The position numbers and the translations under genes are program-made. Below the pieces are notes generated by a model. That model was not told the origin of the DNA. It made no database searches and saw only the letters and a list, made by a program, of their open reading frames with translations. A stretch of DNA of 64,000 nucleotides from Orenia metallireducens (GTDB taxonomy: Bacteria; Bacillota; Halanaerobiia; Halobacteroidales; Halobacteroidaceae): assembly GCF_003001995.1 (NCBI RefSeq), contig NZ_PVNB01000015.1:1-64000 (forward strand). The letters are read 5' to 3'. Positions 42,718 to 52,789 of the stretch are shown piece after piece (position 1 is the first letter of the stretch; the number at the start of each line of letters is the position of its first letter).

Positions 42718-44323
42718 TAGCCAACTCCTCCCACTCTCTATCCTTCTGTAAGATAATATGTTTCTCCCAAGCAGTCTCTACTACTGGGAAGTCTTTGCGA
42801 TAATGTGCCCCTCTACTCTCTTCTCTGTATAAAGCACCTTTAAAGCTTAGATGAGCTAAAGTAATCAGATTCTGTAGCTCAAAGTCATGTACATTAGATA
42901 AATCATAATTTAAATAAGCAAGTAGGTTATCTGCTTCTGCCAAACCCTTTTCCAATTCAGTTCTCTCTCTAACTATCCCTAGTTTAGCTGACATCAACCC
43001 TTTAACCCTTTCTTTTGAAGGAATTTTCCCTATATCTTCTATAGTACTTTGAGCCTCATATTTTAAGCTAATCCCTTTAGAAAAATCACCTTGATTTAGA
43101 TAAGTAGTTGCTCTATCAGCTACCCGCTTACCAAAGACCAATCCATCTAATAAAGAGTTACTAGCTAACCTATTAGCCCCATGAATTCCTATACAGGCAG
43201 TTTCTCCACAAGCAAATAACCCTTTAATATTAGTCTCTCCATGCAGATTGCTAAGAATTCCTCCCATCAAATAATGGGCTGCTGGAGCTACTGGAATATA
43301 ATCCTGACTGATATCTATCCCATGGTCTAAACAGGTGCGATAAATTGTAGGAAATCTCTTCTTTATAAAGGCAGAATCTAAGGCTGTTACATCTAAATAA
43401 ACATGATCAGCACCACTTACTTTCATCTCCTGATAGATAGCACGGGCCACTATATCTCTAGGAGCTAAGTCAGCCAATTGATGGTACCTGGTCATAAATC
43501 TATCACCAGCTTGATTTCTAAGTACTCCACCTTCACCTCGCACAGCTTCAGAGATTAAAAAGTTATCTACACCCTCTAGCTCTAAGGTTGTAGGATGAAA
43601 TTGAACAAACTCTAAATCAGTTACCTTAGCTCCTGCCCGATAGGCTAAAGCAATCCCATCACCTGTAGCTACTGAAGGGTTACTAGTAGCATGATAGATC
43701 TGTCCCGCTCCACCAGTAGCCAAGACTACTACCTTACTTAAATAAAGCAGATACTCCTCTTGCCTTCTATCATAAGCTAAGATTCCATGGACCTCTTGAT
43801 TATCAGTAAGTAGATCTACAGCAAAGATTCCATCTTCTAAAGTAACATTATCTTCTGAAGCTACCTGCTCAACTAAAGACTTTCTAATCTCTCTTCCTGT
43901 GGCATCACCACCAGCATGTAAGATTCGCCGACAGCTGTGAGCAGCCTCTTTAGTTAATAGTATCTGCTCACCTTTACGGTCAAAATTGACCCCTAAATCT
44001 ATCAGTTCCTTAATCCGCTTACTCCCCTCATTAACCAAAATATCTACTGCTTTAGGGTTACATAAACCTGCTCCTGCCTCTAAAGTATCTTGGTAATGTG
44101 ACTGGGGGGTATCTTCTTTGGCTATTACTGCAGCAATTCCACCTTGGGCATATTCGGTGTTACATTCAGCTAATCTTTCCTTACTTAAAAGAGTAACTTT
44201 TCCTGACTTAGCCAAATTCAAAGCTGTAACCAATCCTGCAATTCCTGTTCCAATAACTAGAAAATCACTCTCTTCTTTTCTTAATTTAGCTGTATCAAAA
44301 TTCTTCAAATATCTTGGGAGCAT
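42704..44323 (-). CDS. nadB: L-aspartate oxidase
   Basis: 539 aa from the ATG at 44323, with GGAGGG 7 bases upstream; an ATG at 44338 contains that site just after it. FAD-binding FLVIGTGIAGLVTALNLAKSG at the N-terminus, active-site region AQGGIAAVI, then HPTTLELEG and CGETACIGIHGANRLASNSLLDGLVFGKR near the FAD. It oxidises L-aspartate to iminoaspartate, which NadA then uses. In an anaerobe fumarate is the likely electron acceptor. It is the middle gene of nadA-nadB-nadC. Confidence 0.96.
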   Translation of the reverse strand: MLPRYLKNFDTAKLRKEESDFLVIGTGIAGLVTALNLAKSGKVTLLSKERLAECNTEYAQGGIAAVIAKEDTPQSHYQDTLEAGAGLCNPKAVDILVNEGSKRIKELIDLGVNFDRKGEQILLTKEAAHSCRRILHAGGDATGREIRKSLVEQVASEDNVTLEDGIFAVDLLTDNQEVHGILAYDRRQEEYLLYLSKVVVLATGGAGQIYHATSNPSVATGDGIALAYRAGAKVTDLEFVQFHPTTLELEGVDNFLISEAVRGEGGVLRNQAGDRFMTRYHQLADLAPRDIVARAIYQEMKVSGADHVYLDVTALDSAFIKKRFPTIYRTCLDHGIDISQDYIPVAPAAHYLMGGILSNLHGETNIKGLFACGETACIGIHGANRLASNSLLDGLVFGKRVADRATTYLNQGDFSKGISLKYEAQSTIEDIGKIPSKERVKGLMSAKLGIVRERTELEKGLAEADNLLAYLNYDLSNVHDFELQNLITLAHLSFKGALYREESRGAHYRKDFPVVETAWEKHIILQKDREWEELAIEFE

Positions 44324-44337
44324 CGCTCTTCCCTCCA

Positions 44338-45246
44338 TTATTTACTTAACTCTAACATTTTATCTAAAGCCTCTTTGGCCTTAGTTCTAGTGGCTTCATC
44401 GACACTAATCTGATACTTCATCTCTTCTAAAGCCTCTGCTACATGGTGTAAAGCAGTCTTTTTCATATTCTGACAGATTAATCCTTGATTTAAGAAGTAA
44501 AATTGCTTATCTGGACTGTCTTGCTTTAGTTGATATAAGATTCCCATCTCTGTACCAATAATCATCTTCTTAACCTCTGATTGTTTGGCATACTTTAAAA
44601 TTTGAGCTGTACTGCCTACAAAATCAGCTAGCTCTACCACCTCTGGTCTACATTCTGGGTGGACTAAAATCTCTGCATCAGGATGAAGCTCTCTAACTCT
44701 ATGGATACTGTCATCCTTAACTCGATGGTGAGTAATACAGAAGCCTTCCCATAGGATAATCTCCTTATCAGTCTGCTGACTCACATAATGACCTAAATTC
44801 TGGTCAGGAACGAATAAAATCTGGTCGTTATCGATAGCATTGATAATATCTATTGCATTTGAAGATGTACAGCAGACATCACTCTCTGCCTTTACCTCTG
44901 CTGAAGAGTTAACATAACAAACAACAGTAGCCTCAGGATACTCCTGCTTCTTCTTTCGCAAAGCATCTGCAGTGACCATATCAGCCATTGGACAGCCTGC
45001 ATCCCTTTCTGGTAGTAATACAGTCTTATCAGGTGATAAGATAGCAGCACTCTCAGCCATAAAGTCTACCCCACAAAAGACTATTACATCGGCATCGGTC
45101 TCTGCTGCTTTACGGCTCAATCCCAAAGAGTCTCCTGTATAATCTGCTATCGCTTGTACCTCATCTATCTGATAATAATGGGCCAAAATGATTGCATTAC
45201 GTTCTCTTTTAAGCTTATTTATCTTATTAACTAAATCCTCTTTCAT
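44338..45246 (-). CDS. nadA: Quinolinate synthase
   Basis: 302 aa, the short archaeal/thermophile-like type. The three conserved Cys for the [4Fe-4S] cluster are in [28 protein letters not shown] and LICQNMKKT; substrate segments [10 protein letters not shown] and HPECRPEV are present. It condenses iminoaspartate with dihydroxyacetone phosphate to quinolinate. First gene of the nad operon. The promoter lies at 45462-45490. Confidence 0.95.
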   Translation of the reverse strand: MKEDLVNKINKLKRERNAIILAHYYQIDEVQAIADYTGDSLGLSRKAAETDADVIVFCGVDFMAESAAILSPDKTVLLPERDAGCPMADMVTADALRKKKQEYPEATVVCYVNSSAEVKAESDVCCTSSNAIDIINAIDNDQILFVPDQNLGHYVSQQTDKEIILWEGFCITHHRVKDDSIHRVRELHPDAEILVHPECRPEVVELADFVGSTAQILKYAKQSEVKKMIIGTEMGILYQLKQDSPDKQFYFLNQGLICQNMKKTALHHVAEALEEMKYQISVDEATRTKAKEALDKMLELSK

Positions 45247-45295
45247 AACATCCTCCCCAAAATAAATTTATTCCATATTAATTCACTCAGACTTG

Positions 45296-45408
45296 ATAAT
45301 GACAAATAATCAATTATCAGTAACGAGCATAATTTTAAAGCATTATGATATTTTAATCCTTTGAGTTTAACTGCTCACTCTTTACTCTTTACTTGTTACT
45401 GGCATCTA
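45296..45408. repeat. GTAACGAGT-type inverted repeat upstream of nadA
   Basis: TCAGTAACGAG near 45319-45329 faces CTTTACTTGTTACTGG near 45387-45402, with CTCACTCTTTACTCTTTAC between, matching the repeat at 48390-48497. It lies in the nadA leader, so it could affect nad transcription. Confidence 0.45.
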
Positions 45409-45461
45409 ACTTAACATTAATCTAAAGCTCATTTTAAAGTTAGATGAGTATACTAGTACAT

Positions 45462-45505
45462 ATTTTATAATTCAATCAATGTTATGTCAAGTGTCTTTAC
45501 ACCTC
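45462..45505 (-). promoter_or_regulatory. nadA promoter with an adjacent GTGT-n4-ACAC dyad
   Basis: TTGACA (45490-45485), 17 bases, TAAAAT (45467-45462) on the minus strand, giving a leader of about 210 bases. Touching the -35 is GTGTAAAGACAC (45502-45491), a dyad that a NAD-biosynthesis repressor could bind; the regulator is not identified. Confidence 0.55.
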
Positions 45506-45721
45506 TTCTTTTGATAGATAGTCATAAATGACCAATTCTAAAATGAATTTATAATTCTATAAATACACAAGTTCTATCTTTCTATTTTTATTTATAATAT
45601 AGACACTTCTTTCTATTAATTTTTAACTTTTATAAGCTAAATCATTGAAATTTCTTTGTTTTTTTGCTAAAATTTCTATATAATTATATATTTTTTGCTT
45701 CACGAGACGAGGAGGATGAGA

Positions 45722-47050
45722 TTGAGAATGGAAAAGAGAGAGACTTTTAGTGGCAAGATTGGATTTATTTTAGCATGTATTGGAGCAGCAATTGGACTAG
45801 GTAATATCTGGATGTTCCCTTGGAGGCTAGGTAGCTATGGTGGGGCAGCCTTTTTAATCCCCTACCTTTTCTTTATTCTAGTTTTAGGAACTACTGGCTT
45901 GATGGGAGAGTTTGCTTTTGGACGTAATAAGAAAAGAGGAGCTATTGGTGCCTTCAAAGAGGTCTTTGCAGAGAAAAATTTACCCTTTGGTTCCTTTTTA
46001 GGAACAATCCCTGTAATTGGAGTCAGTGGAGTATTTGTCTTCTATTTAATTGTAGTTGGCTGGATACTGAAATACTTCGTATTAGCTTTAAGCAATAGTT
46101 TTGCAACTGTAAGTATAGATAATATACCTGCTGTATTTGGTGCTTTTGCTGGTCAACCCCAGAGCATAGTATGGCATATGTTAGCTATAATCATTACCTT
46201 AATTATAATCAACCTAGGAGTCGTTAAAGGGATAGAGCAGGCTAATAAGTATATGATGCCTACCTTATTTGCAATATTGATTATTCTAGGAATTCGTTCT
46301 TTAACTTTACCAGGTGCAATTGAAGGGCTAAAGTTCTTATTTATTCCCGATTGGAGTCTATTAAAAGACCCTACTACCTGGATTATGGCTTTAGGACAAT
46401 CCTTCTTTACAGTCAGCCTAGGAGGAGCGGCTATGTTGGTCTATGGTAGCTACTTAAAAGATAATGTTGATATCCCTGAATCTGCTATTCATACTGCTAT
46501 CTTCAACACTTGTGCTTCCTTTCTAGCAGCTTTAGTGATTATTCCAGCAGTTTTTGCCTTTGGATTGAGTCCACAAGCTGGACCGACCTTATTATTTATT
46601 ACAATTCCTAATATCTTAAAGTTGATGCCTGGAGGATATATCTTTGGTACATTATTCTTCTTAAGCATCTTCTTTGCTGCATTATCTTCAGCACTTAACT
46701 TGATGGAAGTGCCTGTTGAGGCATTGATGGATTACTTTAAAATCTCTAGAAAAAAGAGTGCTATTATTGTAGGTACTCTTGGTTTTCTAATTGGAATACC
46801 CTTAGATTTGAATATAAATTTATTTGGTAAGTTTGCTGACTTTGTCAGTATCTACTTGATACCTTTAGGTGCAGTTTTAGCAGCTGTTGTCTTCTTCTGG
46901 GTCTTTGGTGTCTCTAAAGCTAGAGCAGAGATAAATAAAGGTGCTAATAAACCTTTAGGAGTATGGTGGGATTTTCTAGCCAAATATGTATTTACTATAG
47001 TAGCTGTTGTAGTACTAGTACTTGGAGTTATCTATGGAGGCATTGGATAA
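45722..47050 (+). CDS. Sodium-dependent transporter, NSS family
   Basis: 442 aa from a TTG at 45722 (GGAGGA 5 bases upstream); an ATG two codons later at 45728 is the alternative. Eleven to twelve helices of the LeuT fold. ACIGAAIGLGNIWMFPWRLGSYGGAAFLIPYL is the TM1 sodium and substrate site, and TVSLGGAAMLVYGSYL is TM6. The family imports amino acids or related solutes with Na+, fitting a halophile. Divergent from nadA and ended by a strong hairpin. Confidence 0.92.
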   Translation: MRMEKRETFSGKIGFILACIGAAIGLGNIWMFPWRLGSYGGAAFLIPYLFFILVLGTTGLMGEFAFGRNKKRGAIGAFKEVFAEKNLPFGSFLGTIPVIGVSGVFVFYLIVVGWILKYFVLALSNSFATVSIDNIPAVFGAFAGQPQSIVWHMLAIIITLIIINLGVVKGIEQANKYMMPTLFAILIILGIRSLTLPGAIEGLKFLFIPDWSLLKDPTTWIMALGQSFFTVSLGGAAMLVYGSYLKDNVDIPESAIHTAIFNTCASFLAALVIIPAVFAFGLSPQAGPTLLFITIPNILKLMPGGYIFGTLFFLSIFFAALSSALNLMEVPVEALMDYFKISRKKSAIIVGTLGFLIGIPLDLNINLFGKFADFVSIYLIPLGAVLAAVVFFWVFGVSKARAEINKGANKPLGVWWDFLAKYVFTIVAVVVLVLGVIYGGIG

Positions 47051-47086
47051 AGACAGTGACGAGTAATGAGTTACTAATAATCAGTT

Positions 47087-47131
47087 AAAAGAGCAAGACA
47101 GGTAAAAATTTACCTGTCTTGCTCTTTTTCT
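47087..47131 (+). terminator. Terminator of the NSS transporter gene
   Basis: AAAAGAGCAAGACAGGTAAA-aa-TTTACCTGTCTTGCTCTTTT, a 20-base perfect stem. A GTGACGAGTAATGAGTTACT repeat fragment lies just before it (47056-47075). Confidence 0.92.
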
Positions 47132-47185
47132 ATTTACTTGTAAATTATAAATTTGTGACTCTATAATTTAAATATAAAACTATAT

Positions 47186-47343
47186 GGGTATATTGCGACA
47201 CTTTAGCTACTAGCTTCTGGCCTCTCCTACGGGTTTGAAAATCATAAACTCTCCGTGATAAATCTGCTATTAGCTAAGAACTTATAAAGCTAGAGGCTAG
47301 TAGCCAATAGCTAGTAGCTATTAAAAAGTGTCGTAATATCTCT
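47186..47343. mobile_element. MITE-like element (copy 5), inverse orientation to copy 3
   Basis: Termini GGGTATATTGCGACACTTT and AAAAAGTGTCGTAATATC. Its reverse complement matches copy 3 at 26429-26560 with three or four substitutions, plus a 21-base insertion made of the motif CTACTAGC-tattgg-CTACTAGC. The outer interior stem pairs AGCTACTAGCTT with its complement. The rest of the gap 47132-47525 holds no gene. Confidence 0.72.
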
Positions 47344-47525
47344 ATATTCTCTCATTCCTTAATAACATACTAATTTATTAATTCTGCTTACTCTTCACTT
47401 TCCCCTTACTGTACTAAGAATTTTCACACTATTCACTAAAATAACTGAAGTTATTGAATTATACTCAGAGGTATGTTATGATTGAATTCGTGATTCTTTT
47501 AACAAAAACATTTTAGGGGGTCAAA

Positions 47526-48389
47526 ATGGAGAAGCGTTATTTAAAGCCACAAGAAACGATTGACTATACTATTGAATCTGGAATTAAAAAGACTCATAGA
47601 AGTAATAGCATCATCTTATTATCTGCTATTATTGCAGGGATATTTATTGCTATGGGGGCTTTATCCAGTAATACTGCTGCCTATACCATCAAAAATTCTG
47701 GTGCTGCTAAGATAGTAACTGGAGCAATCTTTCCAGTAGGACTTATGTTAATTATTATTGTTGGAGCAGATTTATTCACTAGTAACTGTTTATTAATGAT
47801 TGGTACTTTGGAGAAGAGAATAAAATGGGGAAGCTTTTTAAGAGTCCTAGGGATTGTCTATATTGGTAACTTCATTGGAACAGTTTTAATTGCTATTATG
47901 ACCATCTCGGCAGGACAATTTGATGCTGGCAATGGTGCTTTAGGAGCTTATCATATCCATTTAGCACTACATAAGCTAGAAGCCAGCTTTGGTCAAGCTA
48001 TTATCTTAGGTACTTTATGTAATATTATTGTCTGTGCTGCAGCCCTTGCTATGTATAGTGCTCAAGATATTACCAGTAAGGTCTGGGGAGGATTCTTCCC
48101 AATCTTTGCTTTTATTATTGCAGGATTTCAGCATAGTATTGCAAATATGTACTATATTCCAGCTGGCATTATAGCTAGCAAAAACCCATTGTACTTAGAG
48201 GCTGGGCACTTTACTCAAAATGAATTAGCTATGCTAACTTGGAGACACTTCTTTATTGATAATCTATTACCAGTAACTATTGGTAATATCATCGGTGGAG
48301 CAGTGGTAATTGGAGCTAGCTATTGGTATATCTTTGTCTACCAAAAGAACAGTACTGCTGTTAAAAAATCTAAACATATTGCAGCTTAA
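47526..48389 (+). CDS. Formate/nitrite transporter family protein
   Basis: 287 aa, six helices, the FNT fold. Diagnostic pieces are GADLFTSNCLLM, GTLCNIIVCAAALAM and GFQHSIANMYYIPAGI, the last with the central pore His. FNT channels move formate, nitrite or hydrosulfide across the membrane. Without pfl or nirBD beside it, the substrate cannot be assigned. TAGGGGG site before the ATG. Confidence 0.92.
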   Translation: MEKRYLKPQETIDYTIESGIKKTHRSNSIILLSAIIAGIFIAMGALSSNTAAYTIKNSGAAKIVTGAIFPVGLMLIIIVGADLFTSNCLLMIGTLEKRIKWGSFLRVLGIVYIGNFIGTVLIAIMTISAGQFDAGNGALGAYHIHLALHKLEASFGQAIILGTLCNIIVCAAALAMYSAQDITSKVWGGFFPIFAFIIAGFQHSIANMYYIPAGIIASKNPLYLEAGHFTQNELAMLTWRHFFIDNLLPVTIGNIIGGAVVIGASYWYIFVYQKNSTAVKKSKHIAA

Positions 48390-48497
48390 AGACAGTAAGA
48401 AGTAAGTAGTGAAGAGTAAAAACTCTCATAACCTTATTAAAGGAATTCAAATTTTTTAGTTCTTTACTCATCACTGCTCACTCTTTACTCATTACTA
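48390..48497. repeat. GTAATGAGT-type inverted repeat between converging genes
   Basis: AGTAAGAAGTAAGTAGTGAA (48394-48413) faces TTCTTTACTCATCACTGCTC (48460-48479) and ACTCTTTACTCATTACT (48480-48496), an imperfect long dyad related to 5166-5234. It sits between the FNT gene and the amylase gene and may act as a terminator for both. Confidence 0.55.
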
Positions 48498-48501
48498 TTC
48501 T

Positions 48502-49836
48502 TTATAATTCTGCTAAGATTACCTTCTGCCCTTCCTCTTCTTTAACCTCTAGAGCAAAGATAATCGGCTCTACTCCTAAAGTCATCTTTCCATCTTCTAC
48601 TTTAATCTGTTTAGCACTGATTAAATTCTCATAAGTACCATCAGGTACTGGCACACTAATATCCCCTAGCTTCTGCTCTAAATTAAATACTCCAACCATT
48701 AATCTATTATTTAATTGATATGTAGCCACTACTACTCCAACTCTACCACTATCTAAAATCTCATAATGTCCTTTAGCAAAGATCTCGTCTTTCTTAATTT
48801 CCCCTAAATCTTTTAATAAATCTACATAATATTCATCAAGTAGAGTCCAATCAACTGGATCAGAATCAAATAGACTTGGAGAAATTATATCATCGGTCTC
48901 TTGACCTCCATAGATTAGAGTCAATCCTTGCTGGAAGTAATAGAATGTCGTCCAATTATATAAATCCTCTTTTACTGCTAGCAACCTTCTTGCCCGTGCT
49001 TGGTCATGGTTCTCAATGAACCTCATCTTGACATAATTAGCAGGATAGATATACTCCTGCATCCTTACCTTCTCTAAATATTGGCTAAAGGATATCTCTC
49101 CACTCTTATACTTCTTAAAGTACAGAAAGGTATCATAATCATAACTTACATCAAAGGCTTGATAGAGCTCTGCATCTGATAGACCTACAAAACCATTCTT
49201 TCTTAGAGCTTTAAGAAAGTCAGGTTCTACACTCTCAGCAAGCCAGATAACCCCCTCTTTTAATTGGGCAACCTCTGTGCGTGCCTGTTTCCAAAAATCT
49301 AGAGGAATCATCGAAGCTACATCACAGCGGAAGCCATCTACTCCAAGCTCTACCCAATATTTAAGGGCATCTATTAGATAATCCCATAACTCTTGATTAT
49401 TAAAATCAAGATCTATGACATCATACCAATCACCTACCTTATTACCTACCTCTCCATCAGCAGTACGATAAAACCACTCAGGATGCTCTTCAAATAGCTT
49501 AGAATCATGGGCAGTATGATTATAGACTACATCTATCATCAACTTCATGCCCCTTTGATGTACAGCCTTAATTAAGCCTTTAAAATCATCTAAAGTACCA
49601 TACTCTGGATTGATTCCTCTATAGTCTTGAATAGAGTAAGGACAACCTAACTCCCCCTTCTTATTCTTCTGCCCAATAGGATGAATTGGCATCAACCATA
49701 GAATATTGACTCCCAGCTCTTTAATATTATCTAAATCCTTGACAAGCTCATTAAAGGTACCCTCTTTACTATGATTTCTCACATAAGCTTCATAAATAAT
49801 TTGATTCCTTAATTCAATCGGTGTATCAAAGGCCAT
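48502..49836 (-). CDS. Alpha-amylase family glycoside hydrolase (GH13), cytosolic
   Basis: 444 aa, no signal peptide. Catalytic triad in the (beta/alpha)8 barrel: nucleophile Asp in GVDGFRCDVASM, acid Glu in IWLAESVEP and Asp in RFIENHDQAR; region I is IDVVYNHTAHDS. A C-terminal beta domain starts near residue 360. It acts on alpha-1,4-glucans or oligosaccharides inside the cell; exact bond specificity is unknown. A LacI-type operator lies over its promoter. Converges on the FNT gene. Confidence 0.9.
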   Translation of the reverse strand: MAFDTPIELRNQIIYEAYVRNHSKEGTFNELVKDLDNIKELGVNILWLMPIHPIGQKNKKGELGCPYSIQDYRGINPEYGTLDDFKGLIKAVHQRGMKLMIDVVYNHTAHDSKLFEEHPEWFYRTADGEVGNKVGDWYDVIDLDFNNQELWDYLIDALKYWVELGVDGFRCDVASMIPLDFWKQARTEVAQLKEGVIWLAESVEPDFLKALRKNGFVGLSDAELYQAFDVSYDYDTFLYFKKYKSGEISFSQYLEKVRMQEYIYPANYVKMRFIENHDQARARRLLAVKEDLYNWTTFYYFQQGLTLIYGGQETDDIISPSLFDSDPVDWTLLDEYYVDLLKDLGEIKKDEIFAKGHYEILDSGRVGVVVATYQLNNRLMVGVFNLEQKLGDISVPVPDGTYENLISAKQIKVEDGKMTLGVEPIIFALEVKEEEGQKVILAEL

Positions 49837-49883
49837 CTTAACCCCTCCAGTTATATTGTATTTAATAAAGTAATTCTACATAA

Positions 49884-49897
49884 GAAAACCGGTTTCC
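49884..49897 (-). promoter_or_regulatory. LacI-family operator before the amylase gene
   Basis: AAACCGGTTT (49886-49895) is a perfect palindrome with a central CG, the form recognised by LacI-family repressors, 50 bases before the amylase start. The LacI-family protein at 1440-2459 is the only one in the window, but the link is a guess. Confidence 0.5.
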
Positions 49898-50028
49898 TGT
49901 GTATAATCTATTCTTCATAATTATATTTTTACCCTTTTTAAGAATGGAGATACTTGATAATTTAAAATTGAAATAAAAAAACCACCAAGGTTAGCAATAA
50001 ACCACAGTGGTATAATAATATTTCTAAG

Positions 50029-50583
50029 TTAAATAATATCCATTAGCATATTAATTCCAAAAATAACTAAAATTATCCCTCCTAGATAGTTGGCATACTT
50101 CTCAATAATTGCAAAGTTTTTAATATAATTGACTATCATCAGGGATACAGCCGTTAAGATTGCAGTGATTACTGCAATAGTTGTACCATTACTGAGTATA
50201 GGAATAATATCTAAGTTATACAATACAGAAAAGCCTACTCCAAAGGCATCGATACTCACACTAACTCCCAAAACTATATAGGTCCAAGGACTAAACTCCA
50301 TGTAAACACAGGCTTCTTGATTCTCATAGCCTTCCTTCAAAAATAAGATACCGATAATTAGAATAATAGCTCCACCTATGTAATTACCAAAATCAAAGAT
50401 ATTACTATTAATATACCTTCCTAATTGAGCACCAAAGATTGCAAACAACCCCTGAAAGAAACCAAAGGAGAGTACAATCAAAAACTTCTCCTTAGCCCTC
50501 AACCTACTTCCACAGCCTAATCCTAAAGCCACTGCAAAGGCATCTAAAGCTAATGCTATTGCAATTAAAATAATATTTGTCAT
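50029..50583 (-). CDS. mntP: Manganese efflux pump MntP
   Basis: 184 aa from the ATG at 50583 (GAGGTG 6 bases upstream; a GTG at 50592 overlaps that site). Six helices in two repeats, each with the DUF204 acidic motif: ALALDAFAVALGLG and SVSIDAFGVGFSV. It exports Mn(II). The yybP-ykoY riboswitch that often controls mntP was not recognised upstream. Confidence 0.92.
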   Translation of the reverse strand: MTNIILIAIALALDAFAVALGLGCGSRLRAKEKFLIVLSFGFFQGLFAIFGAQLGRYINSNIFDFGNYIGGAIILIIGILFLKEGYENQEACVYMEFSPWTYIVLGVSVSIDAFGVGFSVLYNLDIIPILSNGTTIAVITAILTAVSLMIVNYIKNFAIIEKYANYLGGIILVIFGINMLMDII

Positions 50584-50896
50584 TGTAAGCACCTCTACTT
50601 TTTTTTATTATCTTTAAGAATACCCTTCTTTATAATACAAGATAAGTAGGTATATATCCTTTATTATTTGACAGGAAGATTAATTTATAACCTTTATAGG
50701 TTACTATTTATAGAATGCTAATGCTATATGTCCAGTTTAAAATTTAGTAGCTTATAAAAATACTCTTTTAATAACTTACTTAGTATTAAGATTATTCTTT
50801 ATTTTTAAATTATCACAACATGCTAATATTGATATATACATAAAAAATAGGCTATGAATTCATAGCCTATTTTCAACACGCTAGCTTATATTTAAA
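50584..50896. other. Upstream region of mntP and terminator of the next gene
   Basis: No gene. It contains a small dyad, TAACCT-ttat-AGGTTA (near 50688-50703), of unknown use, and the chemoreceptor terminator at 50844-50873. Confidence 0.5.
50844..50875 (-). terminator. Terminator of the second chemoreceptor gene
   Basis: AAAATAGGCTATGAA and TTCATAGCCTATTTT (50844-50873) are exact complements. Confidence 0.85.
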
Positions 50897-52789
50897 TCAA
50901 ACCTTAAAATTATCCACTAAACTTTGTAACTTCTGAGCCATAGTAGCTAACTGTTGTGATGAGTTAGTAATCTCTTCTGACATATTCCCAATATCATTAG
51001 AGGAGGTCATAACTTGATCACTTTTCTGAGCTAACTGCTCAGTAGCTGCTGCTGTTTGTTGAATATGTGCAGTAGTCTGTTCACTAGAGCTTTGAATCTC
51101 AACAAATACCTCTCCTGTTCTCTTGGCAACTTCCATTCCTTCTTGAGCTTTAATATCTACTTCTTTAATAGCAGCTAAACTCAATTTTGACTTCTGTTGG
51201 GTCTCTTTCACTAATTTATTAATATCATCAATGGCTTTACTGGTCTCTGTTGCCAACTCTCGAATCTCATCAGCTACCACTGCAAAGCCTTGTCCATATT
51301 CTCCTGCCCTTGCAGCTTCAATGGCAGCATTTAATGCCAATAGATTAGTCTGCTCTGCAATATTATCAATTATCTCTACAATAGTGCCTATCTCTTGAGA
51401 ATTGAGATCTAACTCATTAATAGCTACTCGACTATCCTTGACAGATTGATTGATAGCTTTCATACTAGCTAGAGTATCTTCAATATTTCTACTTCCAACT
51501 TGGGTTTGGGAATTTGATTCTTGGGCTAGACCTGTTACTTGTTGAGCACTAGCTGAAATCTCTTGAATACTAGCTGCCATATCTTCTACAAGCTGATTGG
51601 TCGTCTCTATTGTTGCATTCCCTTCCTCAGCACTAGCAGATAACTCTTCACTATAAGCTGATAAGTCCTCAACATCATTTAATAAATCAACAATAATCCC
51701 CTTTAACTTCTCTCTCATCTTATTAAGTGATTTTGATAATTTAGCAATCTCATCTTCACCTTTAATTTCAAGCTCTTCTACCTTTAAGTTACCTTCCGCT
51801 ATCTCATTGGAAAAATCAACTGCCAAATTGATTCGTTTAATTATCGATTTAACGATAAAATAGATGATTATAATGGCTAGAATAATACAGATAATTGTAG
51901 TAAATAATATAATCTCTCTAAAAGAAGCCAAGCTGCCTAAATATTCTGATATAGGTATAGTAACAGCAATTATATAACCATCATATTTGTCAAAATACAT
52001 CAACTTCTCTTGCTTATTAAAGGTATATAAAAAGTGTCCACTGCCTTGCTTTAAAACCTTTTGACCCCAATCATACTCAGTGATCTTCTTACCGATTAAA
52101 GCATTATCAGGGTGACTTATTATCTTACCTGCCAAATTAGTAATAAAGATATAACCTTCTTGACCAAACTTCATCCTCTTAGTTATTTCACCAATATCTA
52201 TTCTGCCAACCAACTCTTGTAACTCCTCTGGTTTAACTCCAATCTGTACAATCCCCTTCTTATCCTGCCTAGCTACTCCTACATATTGGAAGAGAGTCTG
52301 GTCAACACCTCTTTTTTGTGGTTCTTGAGCCAAGCTAAAATTCTTATTATTCAGTCCTTCTAAGAAAGGTCTAGTCTGTTCTGAGCTGTTAAAGTTAAAA
52401 CCAATGAACCCTGGAATATTAGTCCATTGCAATACTCCCTCTTCATCTATTATATGAACCTCTGGTATATTGAGATAACTGGCTATTTCAGTAAGCTCTT
52501 CATTTAACCTACTCTCAGGAACATCCTTAATAGCCTCTGCTACCATCTTAGTTAGCATAATTAAATATTTATTCAATGCCTTCTTAGTGATCTCTACATC
52601 CTCACTTCTCTCATCAATGCTGACCTTTACCTCTTCAATCTTGAGTTCAGCCCTATCCTTAATAAGATCATTTAAAGTATTCTTCTGTAAATTATAACCC
52701 ATCACTCCCACAATAGTAGTAGCTAAAATTATCATAAATAGCGTTGGTACTAAAAATTTGATCAATATTGTTCTATTAAAAAACCTCAT
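50897..52789 (-). CDS. Methyl-accepting chemotaxis protein with double Cache domain
   Basis: 630 aa from the ATG at 52789, with AGGAGGG 6 bases upstream (an ATG at 52795 abuts it). TM1 (about 10-30), a large extracytoplasmic dCache_1-type sensor (about 35-290, ending [20 protein letters not shown]), TM2, HAMP and the conserved tip [28 protein letters not shown]. dCache receptors often bind amino acids, polyamines or other small nutrients. The ligand is unknown. It reports to CheA through CheW or CheV. Confidence 0.93.
   Translation of the reverse strand: MRFFNRTILIKFLVPTLFMIILATTIVGVMGYNLQKNTLNDLIKDRAELKIEEVKVSIDERSEDVEITKKALNKYLIMLTKMVAEAIKDVPESRLNEELTEIASYLNIPEVHIIDEEGVLQWTNIPGFIGFNFNSSEQTRPFLEGLNNKNFSLAQEPQKRGVDQTLFQYVGVARQDKKGIVQIGVKPEELQELVGRIDIGEITKRMKFGQEGYIFITNLAGKIISHPDNALIGKKITEYDWGQKVLKQGSGHFLYTFNKQEKLMYFDKYDGYIIAVTIPISEYLGSLASFREIILFTTIICIILAIIIIYFIVKSIIKRINLAVDFSNEIAEGNLKVEELEIKGEDEIAKLSKSLNKMREKLKGIIVDLLNDVEDLSAYSEELSASAEEGNATIETTNQLVEDMAASIQEISASAQQVTGLAQESNSQTQVGSRNIEDTLASMKAINQSVKDSRVAINELDLNSQEIGTIVEIIDNIAEQTNLLALNAAIEAARAGEYGQGFAVVADEIRELATETSKAIDDINKLVKETQQKSKLSLAAIKEVDIKAQEGMEVAKRTGEVFVEIQSSSEQTTAHIQQTAAATEQLAQKSDQVMTSSNDIGNMSEEITNSSQQLATMAQKLQSLVDNFKV

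Noticed and set aside
45247-45721. A tRNA, sRNA or riboswitch in the nadA-NSS divergent region
   Set aside because: Only the promoter, a dyad and a repeat of the GTAACGAGT group were recognisable; no tRNA-like or known riboswitch motif.
50593-50720. Possible manganese riboswitch (yybP-ykoY) before mntP
   Set aside because: No matching conserved core or long pairing elements could be seen; only a 6-bp dyad is present.
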